DNA from: Rhizobium mongolense subsp. loessense
GTDB lineage: Bacteria; Pseudomonadota; Alphaproteobacteria; Rhizobiales; Rhizobiaceae
Direction of reading: 5' to 3'
Length of the DNA stretch: 64,000 bases
NCBI RefSeq assembly: GCF_900099775.1
Contig: NZ_FMTM01000002.1
Coordinates: forward strand, 186,001 to 250,000
A program made the position numbers and the translations under genes. The notes below the pieces were generated by a model. That model had not been told where the DNA came from, ran no database searches, and saw nothing but the letters and a program-made list of their open reading frames with translations. Of this stretch, positions 18,382 through 27,969 are shown in pieces. Position 1 is the stretch's first letter. Every line of letters starts with the position of its first letter.

Positions 18382-18885
18382 GGACAACAGGAACCCCGTC
18401 CTGTCTGGAAGTATGTTTCAGCTCGGTGGCCTATGCAGTCGACGAGCCGGAAGGTGTTGATGTGAGCAAAATCGTCATACGACCTCCTGCAAGTCCTCAT
18501 TGAGTGCCGGCAATGCCGACCGCCGAACTCGAGAAGGCTACTGCGATGACCCTCGCCGAAATGAGCGCAATTCGTTGGCAATGCACCAACGCTCCGGCGT
18601 CCGGGCTGACTACTCCAGATTGTGCGAGTGGAGTTCGGGCGCATGGCGCCCCGTCATCGAGGAACTGAGGTCACTCCGAAGCCTGGTCTCCCTCGACGGT
18701 CGCCACATCCGTGCTCCTAAAAGGAGGAAGGGCGGGTTGCTCGCGATCAATCCGCTCGCCGCAGACCTTAGGCGCAATTTTCTCGAACGGACGGCCCCCT
18801 CACCTCTAAACCTCATATAAATTCATTCCTATGCTGAGGCATTCTCTGGCCTATGTGCTAATCTGGGTCGACGGGAACTGGAGCT
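18382..18885. other. Intergenic stretch, nothing recognised
   Basis: About 500 bp with short frames on both strands that resemble no family. The end must hold the promoter of the cyclase gene; GGAGCT lies just before its ATG. Confidence 0.4.
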
Positions 18886-20661
18886 ATGAGTGAGACGCGA
18901 AAACTTGCGGCGATCCTGGTTGCGGATGTAGTCGGTTACAGCCGTCTTGCTGGTGCGGACGAGGATCGCATCTTAGCGCGGCTGCGGACGCTGCGCAGCG
19001 ATCTGATCGAGCCGACAATCGACGTCAATCATGGCCGCGTGGTCAAGCGTACCGGGGACGGAATTCTTATCGAGTTCCGTAGCGTCGTGGACGCCGTGCG
19101 CTGCGCGATCGAGGTGCAGACGGCCATGATCGATCGCAATACCGGCGTGTCGGGTGAGCAGCGCATCGAGTTCCGCGTCGGGATCCATGTGGGGGACGTA
19201 GTCGAGGAGAGCGACGGCGATTTAATGGGCGACGCCGTCAATATCGCTGCGCGCTTAGAAGGAATTGCCAAGCCCGGCACGATCTGTCTCTCCGAAGATG
19301 CTTACCGCCAGGTGAAAGCGCGGCTTGATTTTGCGGTGACTGATCTCGGCCAGCTCCATCTGAAAAATATTGCAGAGCCGATGCGGGTCTATTCCCTCCA
19401 GATCGGAACAGCCCCCCCGGCGGCGGTACGGACGCCGCCGACTGCAACGGAACTACCTTTGACTGCGGCCAATCCTGATAAAATCTCCATTGCCGTATTG
19501 GCGTTCAACAACATGAGCGGCGATGCCGAACAGGAATATTTCTCCGACGGCATTAGCGAGGACATCATCACCGACCTCTCGAAGCTGTCTGAATTGCACG
19601 TGATCGCCCGCAACTCCTCTTTCGTATACAAGAATGCAGCAGCCTCTGTTCCACAGATGGCCAGGGCGCTTGGTGTCCGCTACGTGCTCGAGGGCAGCGT
19701 GCGCAAGGCCGGCAACCGGGTTCGTGTCACAGCGCAATTGATCGATGCAAGCAGCGGCGGGCATGTCTGGGCCAGCCGGTATGACCGTGACCTGAGCGAC
19801 ATTTTTGCGGTTCAGGATGAACTCACACAGGAGATCGTGGCCGCGCTCAAACTGAACCTCACGCGTGGCGATCAGGATCGGTTAACTCGGGCGCGCGCAG
19901 TCGATGTCCAGGCGTATGAACTCTTCTTGCGGGGGCGGGAGCAGGCGTCGACACATTCCCGAACCGGAAATGTCGCAGCTCGCAGCTTGGCGACCGACGC
20001 GATCGCTATCGATCCAGGATATGTCGCAGCCCAGGCACTCATTTCTTTCACCCATGTGCTCGACTACGTCAACGCCTGGAGCACCGATCCGGAGGAGTCG
20101 CTGCGCTTTGGACTGGAACTCGCGCAGCAGGCAGTGGAGATGGCCGAAGAACAGCCCGACGGCCACTTCGCGCTGGGGATGGCTTGCATGTGGAATCGGG
20201 AACTGGAGAGGGCGCGGACAGAGGCGCAACGAGGCCTCGTGCTTTCGCCCAACTCCGCCGAACTCCTCATGTTGATGGCCCATATCCAGATATTCTCTGG
20301 CGATCCCGCAGATGCCCTTGAGACACTTGACGCTTCCATGCGCTTGGACCCGCATTATCCAGAAGTTCTTCTCCAGTTTCTCGCCGATGCACGCTTTTCT
20401 CTCGGCGAGTATGAGCAAGCGATTTTTGCGATCACGCAGCGCCTGGCACGAAACTCCCAATCGGAGACCGCCTACGCGCTGCTTGCGTCATGTTTAGGAC
20501 ACCTAGGCCGGCTGGAGGAAAGTCGACAGGCTTGGGAGACGGCGCTCCGGATAAACCCTGACTTTTCTATCGAGCGGCGCCGCCGCGTCCTTCCATTCAA
20601 AAACCCCCAGGACTTTAACCATCGCGTTGAAGGTCTCCGCAGGGCAGGACTGGCGGTCTGA
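18886..20661 (+). CDS. Class III adenylate/guanylate cyclase with TolB-like and TPR domains
   Basis: A 591-residue protein. The catalytic domain (1-175) keeps the two metal-binding aspartates (Asp14 in LVADVVGYSRL and Asp58 in KRTGDGILIEF) and the NIAARLE motif with the transition-state Asn/Arg, so it is probably active. Residues about 200-330 form the TolB-like amino-terminal module common in rhizobial cyclases (ISIAVLAFNNMSGDAEQEYF, GVRYVLEGSVRKAGNRVRVT, IDASSGGHVWASRYDR). The rest is TPR repeats (ALGMACMWNRELERA, LLMLMAHIQIFSGDPADALE, ALLASCLGHLGRLEES). There is no clear membrane segment. Rhizobia carry dozens of such cyclases; the cue here is unknown. Confidence 0.88.
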   Translation: MSETRKLAAILVADVVGYSRLAGADEDRILARLRTLRSDLIEPTIDVNHGRVVKRTGDGILIEFRSVVDAVRCAIEVQTAMIDRNTGVSGEQRIEFRVGIHVGDVVEESDGDLMGDAVNIAARLEGIAKPGTICLSEDAYRQVKARLDFAVTDLGQLHLKNIAEPMRVYSLQIGTAPPAAVRTPPTATELPLTAANPDKISIAVLAFNNMSGDAEQEYFSDGISEDIITDLSKLSELHVIARNSSFVYKNAAASVPQMARALGVRYVLEGSVRKAGNRVRVTAQLIDASSGGHVWASRYDRDLSDIFAVQDELTQEIVAALKLNLTRGDQDRLTRARAVDVQAYELFLRGREQASTHSRTGNVAARSLATDAIAIDPGYVAAQALISFTHVLDYVNAWSTDPEESLRFGLELAQQAVEMAEEQPDGHFALGMACMWNRELERARTEAQRGLVLSPNSAELLMLMAHIQIFSGDPADALETLDASMRLDPHYPEVLLQFLADARFSLGEYEQAIFAITQRLARNSQSETAYALLASCLGHLGRLEESRQAWETALRINPDFSIERRRRVLPFKNPQDFNHRVEGLRRAGLAV

Positions 20662-21464
20662 TAGGCTCTGATCCATTTCCACCGGCCCAACTGCGTGGCC
20701 GAGATCGTCTAGTCCAACGATTGGAGTCCGTCGGCCGGCTCGCGAGGCATAAACCAATAATCGGTCAGGGCGCATGCGACACGTCTGTCAAAACTTCGAG
20801 GTCTCGATTTGCTGAAGCTTGAGCCAATTCAGCGTTTCGTTCATCCCAGTCAATTTCGCAGCACATACGATGCAGGCCGAAATCCAAGTCGTCGGGCCCG
20901 AAGCGGTATTTCGGCAACCCACCCCGGGGCCGGTGCCCGACATTGCTACTTCAACCGATCGCTATCGTTCCGCAAGTTCCGAGCAGTCTTGAATCGACGA
21001 AGGTGAACACCTTTCCGGTCAAGTTGGGATCTACTTCGCGTACCAGCAGCCTCTTGCAGGCTTCCGACCGGCGGCTGGAATAGGTCTCAACTGGCAGTCT
21101 GTGTCGCCTACCAAGCGTCAGAGTTTCACCGATAGCCATAATCGCGCTTTGGCTCATTCGTATTCCCGTCGCGAACTTCCACGATAGCTCGCGGTTGCTG
21201 CGGAGACAATTCGCCGTTTCGAGCCTGTCAGAGGTCTCGCGGCAGTCGAGGAAGCAATCAGGAGTCGACGTCGGCAATGGGCGATATACTCTAAGCAAAA
21301 GCATGCGCGTTCTTCAGGACAAAGCGAAGTTTAGGCGCCAGTCGCGCAGCGATCGTCGGCAGAATGTCTCCCCACCTTCAACGACTGCAAATGAGGAGGC
21401 TGACGGTAGTGTTGACTCTGGAGTTCACTCAGCAGAAAACAGGCGATCGAATAGAGAGGAAGTA
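20662..21464. other. Intergenic stretch upstream of syrB, nothing recognised
   Basis: About 800 bp. No family could be assigned to any reading frame on either strand, including a 117-codon minus frame at 20951-21304. It should include the syrB promoter. Confidence 0.4.
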
Positions 21465-21938
21465 ATGATGGCTAACGAGAACACCCCAGGACCGGTTGCT
21501 GCAGTTGAGGCGACGGATGCAGAGGCAAAAGCACCTGCTGCCAAGAAGCAGAAGCCACCACAGCGTCAGAAGACGACCGTCGAACCTGCGCGAGCCGCGC
21601 CAAAGGCAAGTGCCGCAAAGTCGCAGGTTGCCAAGCCGAGGACGTATAGCGAACAGGAAAAAACCGGCAAGCTCAAGCTGATCGAAAAGGCAATCACCGA
21701 AGGCAAGAGCACCCTCAAGGATGCGATCAAGAGTGCCGGCATATCGGAGCAAACCTACTATAACTGGAAACGGACCGCGACGCCCGTCGTTCAGAAAAAC
21801 GTGAAGCCTGTTCCTGCCGGCGATGAGCTGGCAGATCTTGTCCAGCTCGAAAAAGAGAACCAAAAGCTTCGCAAGCTTCTGGCGGAAAAATTGCGCTCGG
21901 AAAATTCGGAGCTGCGCAAGCGGCTCGGCCTGGATTGA
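21465..21938 (+). CDS. syrB: SyrB-family transcriptional regulator
   Basis: A 157-residue basic protein starting MMANENTPGPVAA; GAGGA is 4-7 nt before the paired ATGs. It has an Ala/Lys-rich N-terminus (PAAKKQKPPQRQK), a helix-turn-helix at about 75-110 (LIEKAITEGKSTLKDAIKSA, GISEQTYYNWKRTA) and a C-terminal coiled coil (LVQLEKENQKLRKLLAEKL, ENSELRKRLGLD). This is the S. meliloti SyrB architecture; SyrB there lowers expression of syrM, a LysR activator of nod and exo genes. The partner gene 290 bp downstream ends in a related coiled coil. Confidence 0.85.
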   Translation: MMANENTPGPVAAVEATDAEAKAPAAKKQKPPQRQKTTVEPARAAPKASAAKSQVAKPRTYSEQEKTGKLKLIEKAITEGKSTLKDAIKSAGISEQTYYNWKRTATPVVQKNVKPVPAGDELADLVQLEKENQKLRKLLAEKLRSENSELRKRLGLD

Positions 21939-22230
21939 TCTAGGAACGACGCCGAGCAGGCGGTCATCTTCGCGATTGACCGCCTGATCTTCGTTGACTC
22001 CAGAGGCTTGGTCGCCTCCAGGCTCTGCGTCTAGGAGAGCGATCGCGGCAGCGAATGTCTCCTGCTCAAATGACCCTCTGCAACGGGATTGTTGGCGCGA
22101 AGTATTCGTCGTTCTCTCGGACACTGGGCAGTTGAAGCGCGCGGCAAGGCGATATATGGGTTCGCCAGCAGGAACGCAGTCGCGCTAATCGGCGCCTGCT
22201 ATTTAGCGATTTGCTCAAGGTTGAAACCAT

Positions 22231-22845
22231 ATGAAAACGCCACAACGGAAATTCGTTGTTGAATTCAAGTCGGGTCGACGACAGACGAAGGCGCGGACGA
22301 CCTCAATTTGGGGTGACACCGATCTCAAGGCTTTGGTTCGTGAAGCGGAAGATAAGGCGCCGCATCTGTTCAATTCAAATGCGGCACCTGGTAGAGCTGA
22401 CAAGGGCAAAGAAGACATAGCGCCTGATACGATGAACTCGGGCTCTGCTGGCAAAGACGCAGGCGAGCCCAGCGTTGCGGGAGCATCGACATCATTAGGT
22501 GACGGCGCAAAGGCCGCCTTACCAAAGCAAAATGAGACCACTGTTGCGACTGCCGAGCTTATTGAACCGGTGCAAGAGAGCGCGCCGGTGTTTCAGCCCA
22601 AGCGAACATCAAGCGACACTCCTCGAAAGCCTGTGCTCGGTCCCGTCCGCGCGACCGCGCATACTGCAATGGGGAGGAACAAGCCCCGAAGCGTGGAAGC
22701 CGCAACGGCTCGCGATGCGGTTTCCCTCGAGGAAGTAACTATCCTTGAAGCAGAAAACAAGCGGCTCAAGAGGCTACTGGCAGAACGGCTTCATGCACAG
22801 AACCTGCAGCTCAAGAAGATGCTCGAGCGCTTCGAAGCCACGTAA
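22231..22845 (+). CDS. SyrB-associated rhizobial protein with SyrB-like coiled-coil tail
   Basis: A 204-residue protein. The N-terminus RKFVVEFKSGRRQTKARTTS, then IWGDTDLKALVREAEDKAPHLF, is a segment I recall from rhizobial plasmid proteins annotated as regulators or hypotheticals. The middle 100 residues are low-complexity. The tail ILEAENKRLKRLLAERL followed by QNLQLKKMLERF is clearly related to the SyrB tail (LEKENQKLRKLLAEKL). No helix-turn-helix is visible. A shared zipper suggests heterodimers with SyrB, which is inference. Confidence 0.65.
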   Translation: MKTPQRKFVVEFKSGRRQTKARTTSIWGDTDLKALVREAEDKAPHLFNSNAAPGRADKGKEDIAPDTMNSGSAGKDAGEPSVAGASTSLGDGAKAALPKQNETTVATAELIEPVQESAPVFQPKRTSSDTPRKPVLGPVRATAHTAMGRNKPRSVEAATARDAVSLEEVTILEAENKRLKRLLAERLHAQNLQLKKMLERFEAT

Positions 22846-22850
22846 GAGGC

Positions 22851-22880
22851 CAAGGGTCGCGCGGGCACGCGCGACCCTTG
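22851..22880. terminator. Strong hairpin between convergent genes
   Basis: Perfect 13-bp stem CAAGGGTCGCGCG / CGCGCGACCCTTG with loop GGCA. It lies just after the SyrB-associated gene and just before the stop of the convergent substrate-binding protein gene. No T-run follows on either strand, so it may be a bidirectional terminator or an mRNA 3'-end stabiliser. Confidence 0.6.
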
Positions 22881-22894
22881 CCGCGAGGTAACAG

Positions 22895-24412
22895 CTACTG
22901 GTTCTTCACGGTGTCTTCCAGGAAGAACCGGCCGAGCGGGTTCTGGTAAAAATTCTCAACATTCTTGCGCGCTACGTTGATGTAGGGGCTGTAATAGAGG
23001 TCGATCCAGTTCACGTCCTCCTTGGCCATCTTCTGCAGATCGAAATACATCTGCGCGCGCTTGGCCGGATCCAGTTCCTGACGCGCCTTGGCGACGAGGT
23101 CCTTCACCGCATCACTTTTATAGTTGGTCATGTAGTTGTTATTGGAGTCGTGACCGAGAACGAAGGTCGTCTTTTGGTCCGGGTCGAGAATGTCGTTGGT
23201 CCAGTAATTGACCGAAATATCGTAGTCGCCGTTGACAGTCATATCCCATTCCTGACTGGGATCGACCTTCTGAAGATTGGCGGTAATGCCGGCCTTGGCG
23301 AGCTGCTGCTGGATCAACACGGCCGTCTGCTCATCCACTTCATCGCCGGCACGCAGCAGATAAGTGAGCGTCAGGTTGGAAACGCCGGCATCCGCCAGCA
23401 TTTGCTTGGCCTTTTCCGGATCGTAGGGCCGCTGCAGGTTGTCGGCATAGTGATAGAGCGCGCCCTTCGGAATGTAGGAATTGGCGATCGTACCCTGTCC
23501 GAACGTGACGGCATCTACGATCGCCTTCTTGTCGATCGCCATGTCGAGCGCTTGGCGCACTTCCTTCTTGCCGAGATCGCCATGGGCGTGGTTGATCAGC
23601 AGATGGTCCTCGCGGGTCGAGGGATCGGTGAGCACGGTAAGGTTCGGATCCTTCTTCAGTTCCTCGACGCGAGAGAAAGGCACGAAAATCGCCGCATCCA
23701 GTTCCCCCGCCTCAACGTTTAACATGCGGGTATTGTCGTCAGGTACCGAGATCCACTCGACTCCATCGAGCTTCACCCGATCCGCCTGCCAGAAGTTCGG
23801 GTTTTTCTTGAGGATGATGCGGTCACCGCGTCGCCATTCCTCCACGCTGAAAGCGCCGGAAGCGATCGGCTTTTCGGCATAAGCGTCAGCGCCCAGGGAT
23901 TCCATGCCCGCCTTGGAGATGACCGAGGCGTTCGGAAGCGCGAGCGTTGAAAGGAATGGCGCGGAGGGGTTCTTCAGCTTGATGGTCAGCGTGCGCGGAT
24001 CCGTCGCGACCGCAGTGTCGATCACCTTGTAGGAATCGCTCCAGAGCGAGCTTTCGTCGTCGCGAATGCGCAGGAGGCTGAAGACGGCATCTTCGGCCGT
24101 CAGCGGCGTTCCGTCGGAGAATTTCGCATCGCGGATCTTGAATGTATAGGTCAGGCCGTCATCCGAGGTAGTCCAGCTTTCGGCAAGGCCAGGCTCCAGC
24201 TTGGTGCCGGTCTTGTCGACCCGCACCAGCACGTCATAGACGTTCGAGAAGACCCAGTTGTCGATGTTCTGCGCCGTCTTGATCGGGTCGAATGTCGTCG
24301 AATCCTCGCGGCGGCCGATCGTTAGAACGCCGGCCGCTTCCGCATAGCTGGCGCTGAGGGTGAGGGCAGCGGCGAAGGCGGCAAGCCCGATAGATTTCCA
24401 CCTGATGGTCAT
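22895..24412 (-). CDS. Peptide/opine-type ABC transporter substrate-binding protein (SBP family 5)
   Basis: A 505-residue periplasmic protein starting MTIRWKSIGLAAFAAAL, with a signal peptide cleaved around SYAEAA. It has the family-5 hallmarks LTIGRREDSTTFDPIKTAQN, AESWTTSDDGLTYTFKIRDA, FSDGTPLTAEDAVFSLLRI and QALDMAIDKKAIVDAV. It binds di/oligopeptides or similar amides. It is the last gene of the minus-strand operon hydrolase - permease - permease - ATPase - SBP. In the plant-responsive LuxR (PipR) loci this transporter class accompanies the regulator, so the ligand may be an ethanolamine- or amino-acid-derived plant amide. Confidence 0.9.
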   Translation of the reverse strand: MTIRWKSIGLAAFAAALTLSASYAEAAGVLTIGRREDSTTFDPIKTAQNIDNWVFSNVYDVLVRVDKTGTKLEPGLAESWTTSDDGLTYTFKIRDAKFSDGTPLTAEDAVFSLLRIRDDESSLWSDSYKVIDTAVATDPRTLTIKLKNPSAPFLSTLALPNASVISKAGMESLGADAYAEKPIASGAFSVEEWRRGDRIILKKNPNFWQADRVKLDGVEWISVPDDNTRMLNVEAGELDAAIFVPFSRVEELKKDPNLTVLTDPSTREDHLLINHAHGDLGKKEVRQALDMAIDKKAIVDAVTFGQGTIANSYIPKGALYHYADNLQRPYDPEKAKQMLADAGVSNLTLTYLLRAGDEVDEQTAVLIQQQLAKAGITANLQKVDPSQEWDMTVNGDYDISVNYWTNDILDPDQKTTFVLGHDSNNNYMTNYKSDAVKDLVAKARQELDPAKRAQMYFDLQKMAKEDVNWIDLYYSPYINVARKNVENFYQNPLGRFFLEDTVKNQ

Positions 24413-24431
24413 GATGTTGTTCCCTTCGTTG

Positions 24432-26135
24432 TTATGGCATGTATTTGATGGATTGGATCGGTTGGCCCGGCGTCGGCTCGACACCTTTGAACCGAGGCTT
24501 ATCCGGATCGATATCTGGGATCGCCGCGATCAGCGCGGCGGTATAGGCATGCTTCGGCCGTGAAAAAACCTCTTCGGACGGCCCCTCCTCGACCACCTCG
24601 CCGCGGTACATGACGACGGTGCGAGTGCAGAGATGGCGCACAATCGCCAGGTCATGGGCAATGAAGATCAACGTCAGGTTCATCTTGGCCGCCAGATCCC
24701 GGAACAGGCCGATGATCTGCGCCTGGATGGTCACGTCTAGCGCTGCCACGCATTCATCGGCGACGATCATCTTGGGATTTACAGCCAGTGCCCGCGCGAT
24801 GCCGGCCCGTTGGCATTGGCCGCCGCTCATGCTGCGCGGCTTTCGGTGTGCGAATTCGCGGTCGAGCCCGACGAGGTCGAGCAATTCGCCGATGCGCGCC
24901 GGAATGTCGAGTTTGGCGACCGTGGCCTGCACCGTCAGCACCTCAGCCAGCGTCTGGCCGATCGTCAACCGCGGGTTCAGCGCGTTGAACGGGTCCTGGA
25001 AGACCATCGCCGTCTCTCGCCTCAGCTTAGCCAGTCCCGCCCTCCTCTGCTGGGCAAGGTCGATGCCGTCGAAGCTGACATGGCCGGAAGAGATCGGCGT
25101 CAGGCCGAGGACGGCGCGGGCAAGCGTGCTTTTACCGCTACCGGATTCGCCGACGATGCCGACCGTCTCGCCCGGCATGATCTGCAGGCTGACGCCGGAA
25201 ACCGCGCTGACGGTCTTGGCGGCAGCTCCTTTGAAGAGCCTGCCGCCGGAAGGAAAGCGCACGTGCAAGTCGTCGATCTCAAGAAGCGGCTTCAATGCTC
25301 CTGCCGAGCGCGCGGTCTCGCTCCCGGCGGAGACGCCAATCTCTGGCATGGACGGATGGCTGTGGATCAGATTGATCGTGTAGGGGTCTTTCGGGCGGGA
25401 GAGGATCGCCAGCTTCGGACCTTCCTCCAGCAGCCTGCCACCACGCATAACGGCGATACGGTCGCACGTCTGTGCCACGATGCCGAGATCGTGGGTGATG
25501 AGGATGATGGACAGCCCGCGCTTGTCCCGCAGATCCATCAGAAGGTTGAGAATTTGTGCCTGGATGGTCACGTCGAGCGCCGTCGTCGGCTCGTCGGCGA
25601 TCAGGATTTTCGGATTGCAGGAAAGCGCCACGCCGATCATCGCGCGCTGGCGCATGCCGCCCGAAAATTCGTGCGGATAGCTGTCAAAGTGCCGAACGGG
25701 ATCCGGAAAGCCGACCTGCGCCAGGATCTCGATGGCAGCGGCGCGCGCATCGCGCGCATTGAGGTCCTGATGATAGCGGATGCCTTCTGCGATCTGGTCG
25801 CCTATGCGCATGACTGGGTCGAGATGGCTGGTGGGGTTCTGGAAGATCATGCCGATTTCGCTGCCGCGCACGCTTAGCATCTCAGCATCGCTGATGGCGG
25901 TGAGATCACGGCCCTCCAGAAGCACGATGCCTCTCTCGATCGTTAGTCGCGAGGAGGGCAGGAGGCGGACGAGCGAGCGGCAGAACAGGCTCTTGCCGGA
26001 GCCGCTTTCGCCGACGAGACCCAGAATTTCGCCTTTTGCGAGATCAAGCGACACGGCATCGAGCAGAATGCAGGCCCCGCTGTCGAGATGCGCTTTGACG
26101 GTCAGGTCGCGGACGGAAAGAACGGACGCGCTCAT
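24432..26135 (-). CDS. Fused dipeptide ABC transporter ATPase (DppD-DppF in one chain)
   Basis: A 567-residue protein with two complete nucleotide-binding domains. Domain 1: Walker A GESGSGKSLF, signature FSGGMRQRAMIG, Walker B ILIADEPTTALD. Domain 2: GESGSGKSTLAR, signature MSGGQCQRAGIA, and MIVADECVAALD, where the usual Glu-Pro after the Walker B Asp reads Glu-Cys. It powers the importer formed with the two permeases. The ATG at 26135 overlaps the upstream stop as ATGA; longer starts upstream lie inside the permease gene and are rejected. Confidence 0.9.
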   Translation of the reverse strand: MSASVLSVRDLTVKAHLDSGACILLDAVSLDLAKGEILGLVGESGSGKSLFCRSLVRLLPSSRLTIERGIVLLEGRDLTAISDAEMLSVRGSEIGMIFQNPTSHLDPVMRIGDQIAEGIRYHQDLNARDARAAAIEILAQVGFPDPVRHFDSYPHEFSGGMRQRAMIGVALSCNPKILIADEPTTALDVTIQAQILNLLMDLRDKRGLSIILITHDLGIVAQTCDRIAVMRGGRLLEEGPKLAILSRPKDPYTINLIHSHPSMPEIGVSAGSETARSAGALKPLLEIDDLHVRFPSGGRLFKGAAAKTVSAVSGVSLQIMPGETVGIVGESGSGKSTLARAVLGLTPISSGHVSFDGIDLAQQRRAGLAKLRRETAMVFQDPFNALNPRLTIGQTLAEVLTVQATVAKLDIPARIGELLDLVGLDREFAHRKPRSMSGGQCQRAGIARALAVNPKMIVADECVAALDVTIQAQIIGLFRDLAAKMNLTLIFIAHDLAIVRHLCTRTVVMYRGEVVEEGPSEEVFSRPKHAYTAALIAAIPDIDPDKPRFKGVEPTPGQPIQSIKYMP

Positions 26136-26983
26136 TCGTGCACTCCGAGCCGTTCGCCGAGAGCATCGCCGAGCATGCTGAAGCCGAAAGCGAGGCAGAC
26201 GATGGAAAGCCCAGGAAACAGGGTGATCCACCATGCCGTGGTGATAAAACTCTGGCCCTCCGCCACCATCACACCCCATTCGGCGACCGGCGGCTGCACG
26301 CCGAGGCCGAGATAGCTGACGGCCGCGCCGGAGAGCAGCACCAACACCGCATCCGACATCGCAAAGACGATCGAGCCGGCAACCGCATTCGGCAGCAGGT
26401 GTCGGAACATGATGCGCATCCGCGAAAAGCCGAGGCTGACGGCTGCCACCGCATAGTCGCTGTTCTTGAGCACCAGCATCTGCGCCCGGATCAGCCTGGC
26501 ATAGGAAACCCAGCCGACCAGTGCCATGGCGATGTAAAAGCTGCCGAGCCCCGGTCCGAGGATGGCGATGATCGATAGCATCAATACCAGGAAGGGAAAG
26601 GCGAGGATGATATCCACGAGCCGCATGAATAGCGCATCGACGATGCCACCGAAAAAGCCGGCGATAGTGCCAACCGCGGTGCCGATGAGAAAGGGGAAAG
26701 CGACGCCGATCAGCGCGATCTGCAGGTCGATCCGCGCGCCCCAGATGACGCGGGAAAGCACGTCGCGGCCGAAATTATCCGTGCCGAACGGATGCAGCAG
26801 CGAAGGCGCCTGCAGGCGGGCGTCGCCGTTTTGAAGGATTGGATCATAGGGTGCCAGAACCGGCGCGCTTGTCGCCAGCAGGACGAAGAACAGCAGGATG
26901 CCGACGCCGGTCGCCAGCATCAAGTGCTTGCTGACGATCGTTCGCCAGCCGATGGAACCTGACGAGAGGGTATCGACGCTCAT
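26132..26983 (-). CDS. Peptide ABC transporter permease (DppC-like)
   Basis: A 283-residue permease with about six helices. It has the DppC start (APVLAPYDPILQNGDARLQA, HPFGTDNFGRDVLSRVIWGA) and the EAA-type loop (AVAAVSLGFSRMRIMFRHLL PN with the Gly conserved). It overlaps both neighbours by 4 nt, showing tight translational coupling. Confidence 0.9.
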   Translation of the reverse strand: MSVDTLSSGSIGWRTIVSKHLMLATGVGILLFFVLLATSAPVLAPYDPILQNGDARLQAPSLLHPFGTDNFGRDVLSRVIWGARIDLQIALIGVAFPFLIGTAVGTIAGFFGGIVDALFMRLVDIILAFPFLVLMLSIIAILGPGLGSFYIAMALVGWVSYARLIRAQMLVLKNSDYAVAAVSLGFSRMRIMFRHLLPNAVAGSIVFAMSDAVLVLLSGAAVSYLGLGVQPPVAEWGVMVAEGQSFITTAWWITLFPGLSIVCLAFGFSMLGDALGERLGVHE

Positions 26984-27918
26984 AGCTTCACCCTCGGATC
27001 GATCGCAACGGTGACGATATCGGCGACGAAATTGACGAGCACGGTGGCGCAGGCGAAAACCATGGCAACGCCCTGCACTACCATATAGTCGCGCGAGAAG
27101 ATGGCGCGCACGAGAAGCTGTCCCATGCCGGGAAGCGCAAAGACGCTCTCGACGACGACGGTACCACCGATGAGCCAGCCAATATTGACCGCGAGAAGGT
27201 TGACGGTCGGCACCAGCGAATTCGGTACGACATGGCGCCAGAAGACGATGCGTTCGGGCATGCCGCGGGCGCGCGCTGCCGTCGCCACGTCGGATTTAAG
27301 AGATTCGATCATCGCCGCCCTGAGGCTGCGCGTCAAAACGGTCGAGAGCGACAGCGCCACCGTCAGGCTCGGCAGGATCAGATGCGCGAGCTTGTCGCCG
27401 ATTGATGCGCCATAGCCTGAGACCGGCAGCAGGCCGAGTTCGACGCTGAAGAGGATGATGAGCATCAGCCCGAGCCAAAAGGGCGGGAAGCCAATGCCGA
27501 AGGTAGAGACGATGCGCACCGCGTGATCGGGCGCCTTGCCGGCATTGCGCGCGGCAATCGCTGCCATCGGCACGGCGATCAGGATCGACAGAACGACGCT
27601 GGAGGTGACGAGCGCAACAGTCGGCTCGATGCGGGTGACAATCAGTCTCAGCACGTCGATCTTGTAAAGGATCGATTTGCCCATTTCGCCATTGGCAAGG
27701 TTTTTCAGAAAATACAGATATTGTAGCCACATCGGCTGATCGAGGCCGTACTGGGCACGGATATTGGCGATCGCCGTCGGCGTGGCGCGCGAGCCGAGCA
27801 GGTTGCGTGCCGGATCACCGGGGATCAGCCGCACTAGAATGAAGGTAATGACGCTGATGCCGAAAATGACGGGCAAAAACTGCAAGGGTCGGGTGAGGAC
27901 GAACCTATAGCGATGCAT
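26980..27918 (-). CDS. Peptide ABC transporter permease (DppB-like)
   Basis: A 312-residue permease. It begins RYRFVLTRPLQFLPVIFGIS with ITFILVRLIPGDPA, the DppB/OppB signature, and has the EAA loop (ATAARARGMPERIVFWRHVV). It starts 51 bp after the upstream hydrolase gene ends and overlaps the next permease by 4 nt, so it is part of the same operon. Confidence 0.9.
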   Translation of the reverse strand: MHRYRFVLTRPLQFLPVIFGISVITFILVRLIPGDPARNLLGSRATPTAIANIRAQYGLDQPMWLQYLYFLKNLANGEMGKSILYKIDVLRLIVTRIEPTVALVTSSVVLSILIAVPMAAIAARNAGKAPDHAVRIVSTFGIGFPPFWLGLMLIILFSVELGLLPVSGYGASIGDKLAHLILPSLTVALSLSTVLTRSLRAAMIESLKSDVATAARARGMPERIVFWRHVVPNSLVPTVNLLAVNIGWLIGGTVVVESVFALPGMGQLLVRAIFSRDYMVVQGVAMVFACATVLVNFVADIVTVAIDPRVKL

Positions 27919-27969
27919 GGCGATGCCAGCGCCTCCGTATTGTTCGGATGTCGGTCGCCATTCTTTGCA

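Noticed and set aside
20951..21304. 117-codon minus frame upstream of syrB
   Set aside because: No ribosome site, no recognisable domain, odd composition.
24810..25877. Plus-strand frame of 355 codons
   Set aside because: Antisense to the fused ABC ATPase, with all Walker and signature motifs on the minus strand.
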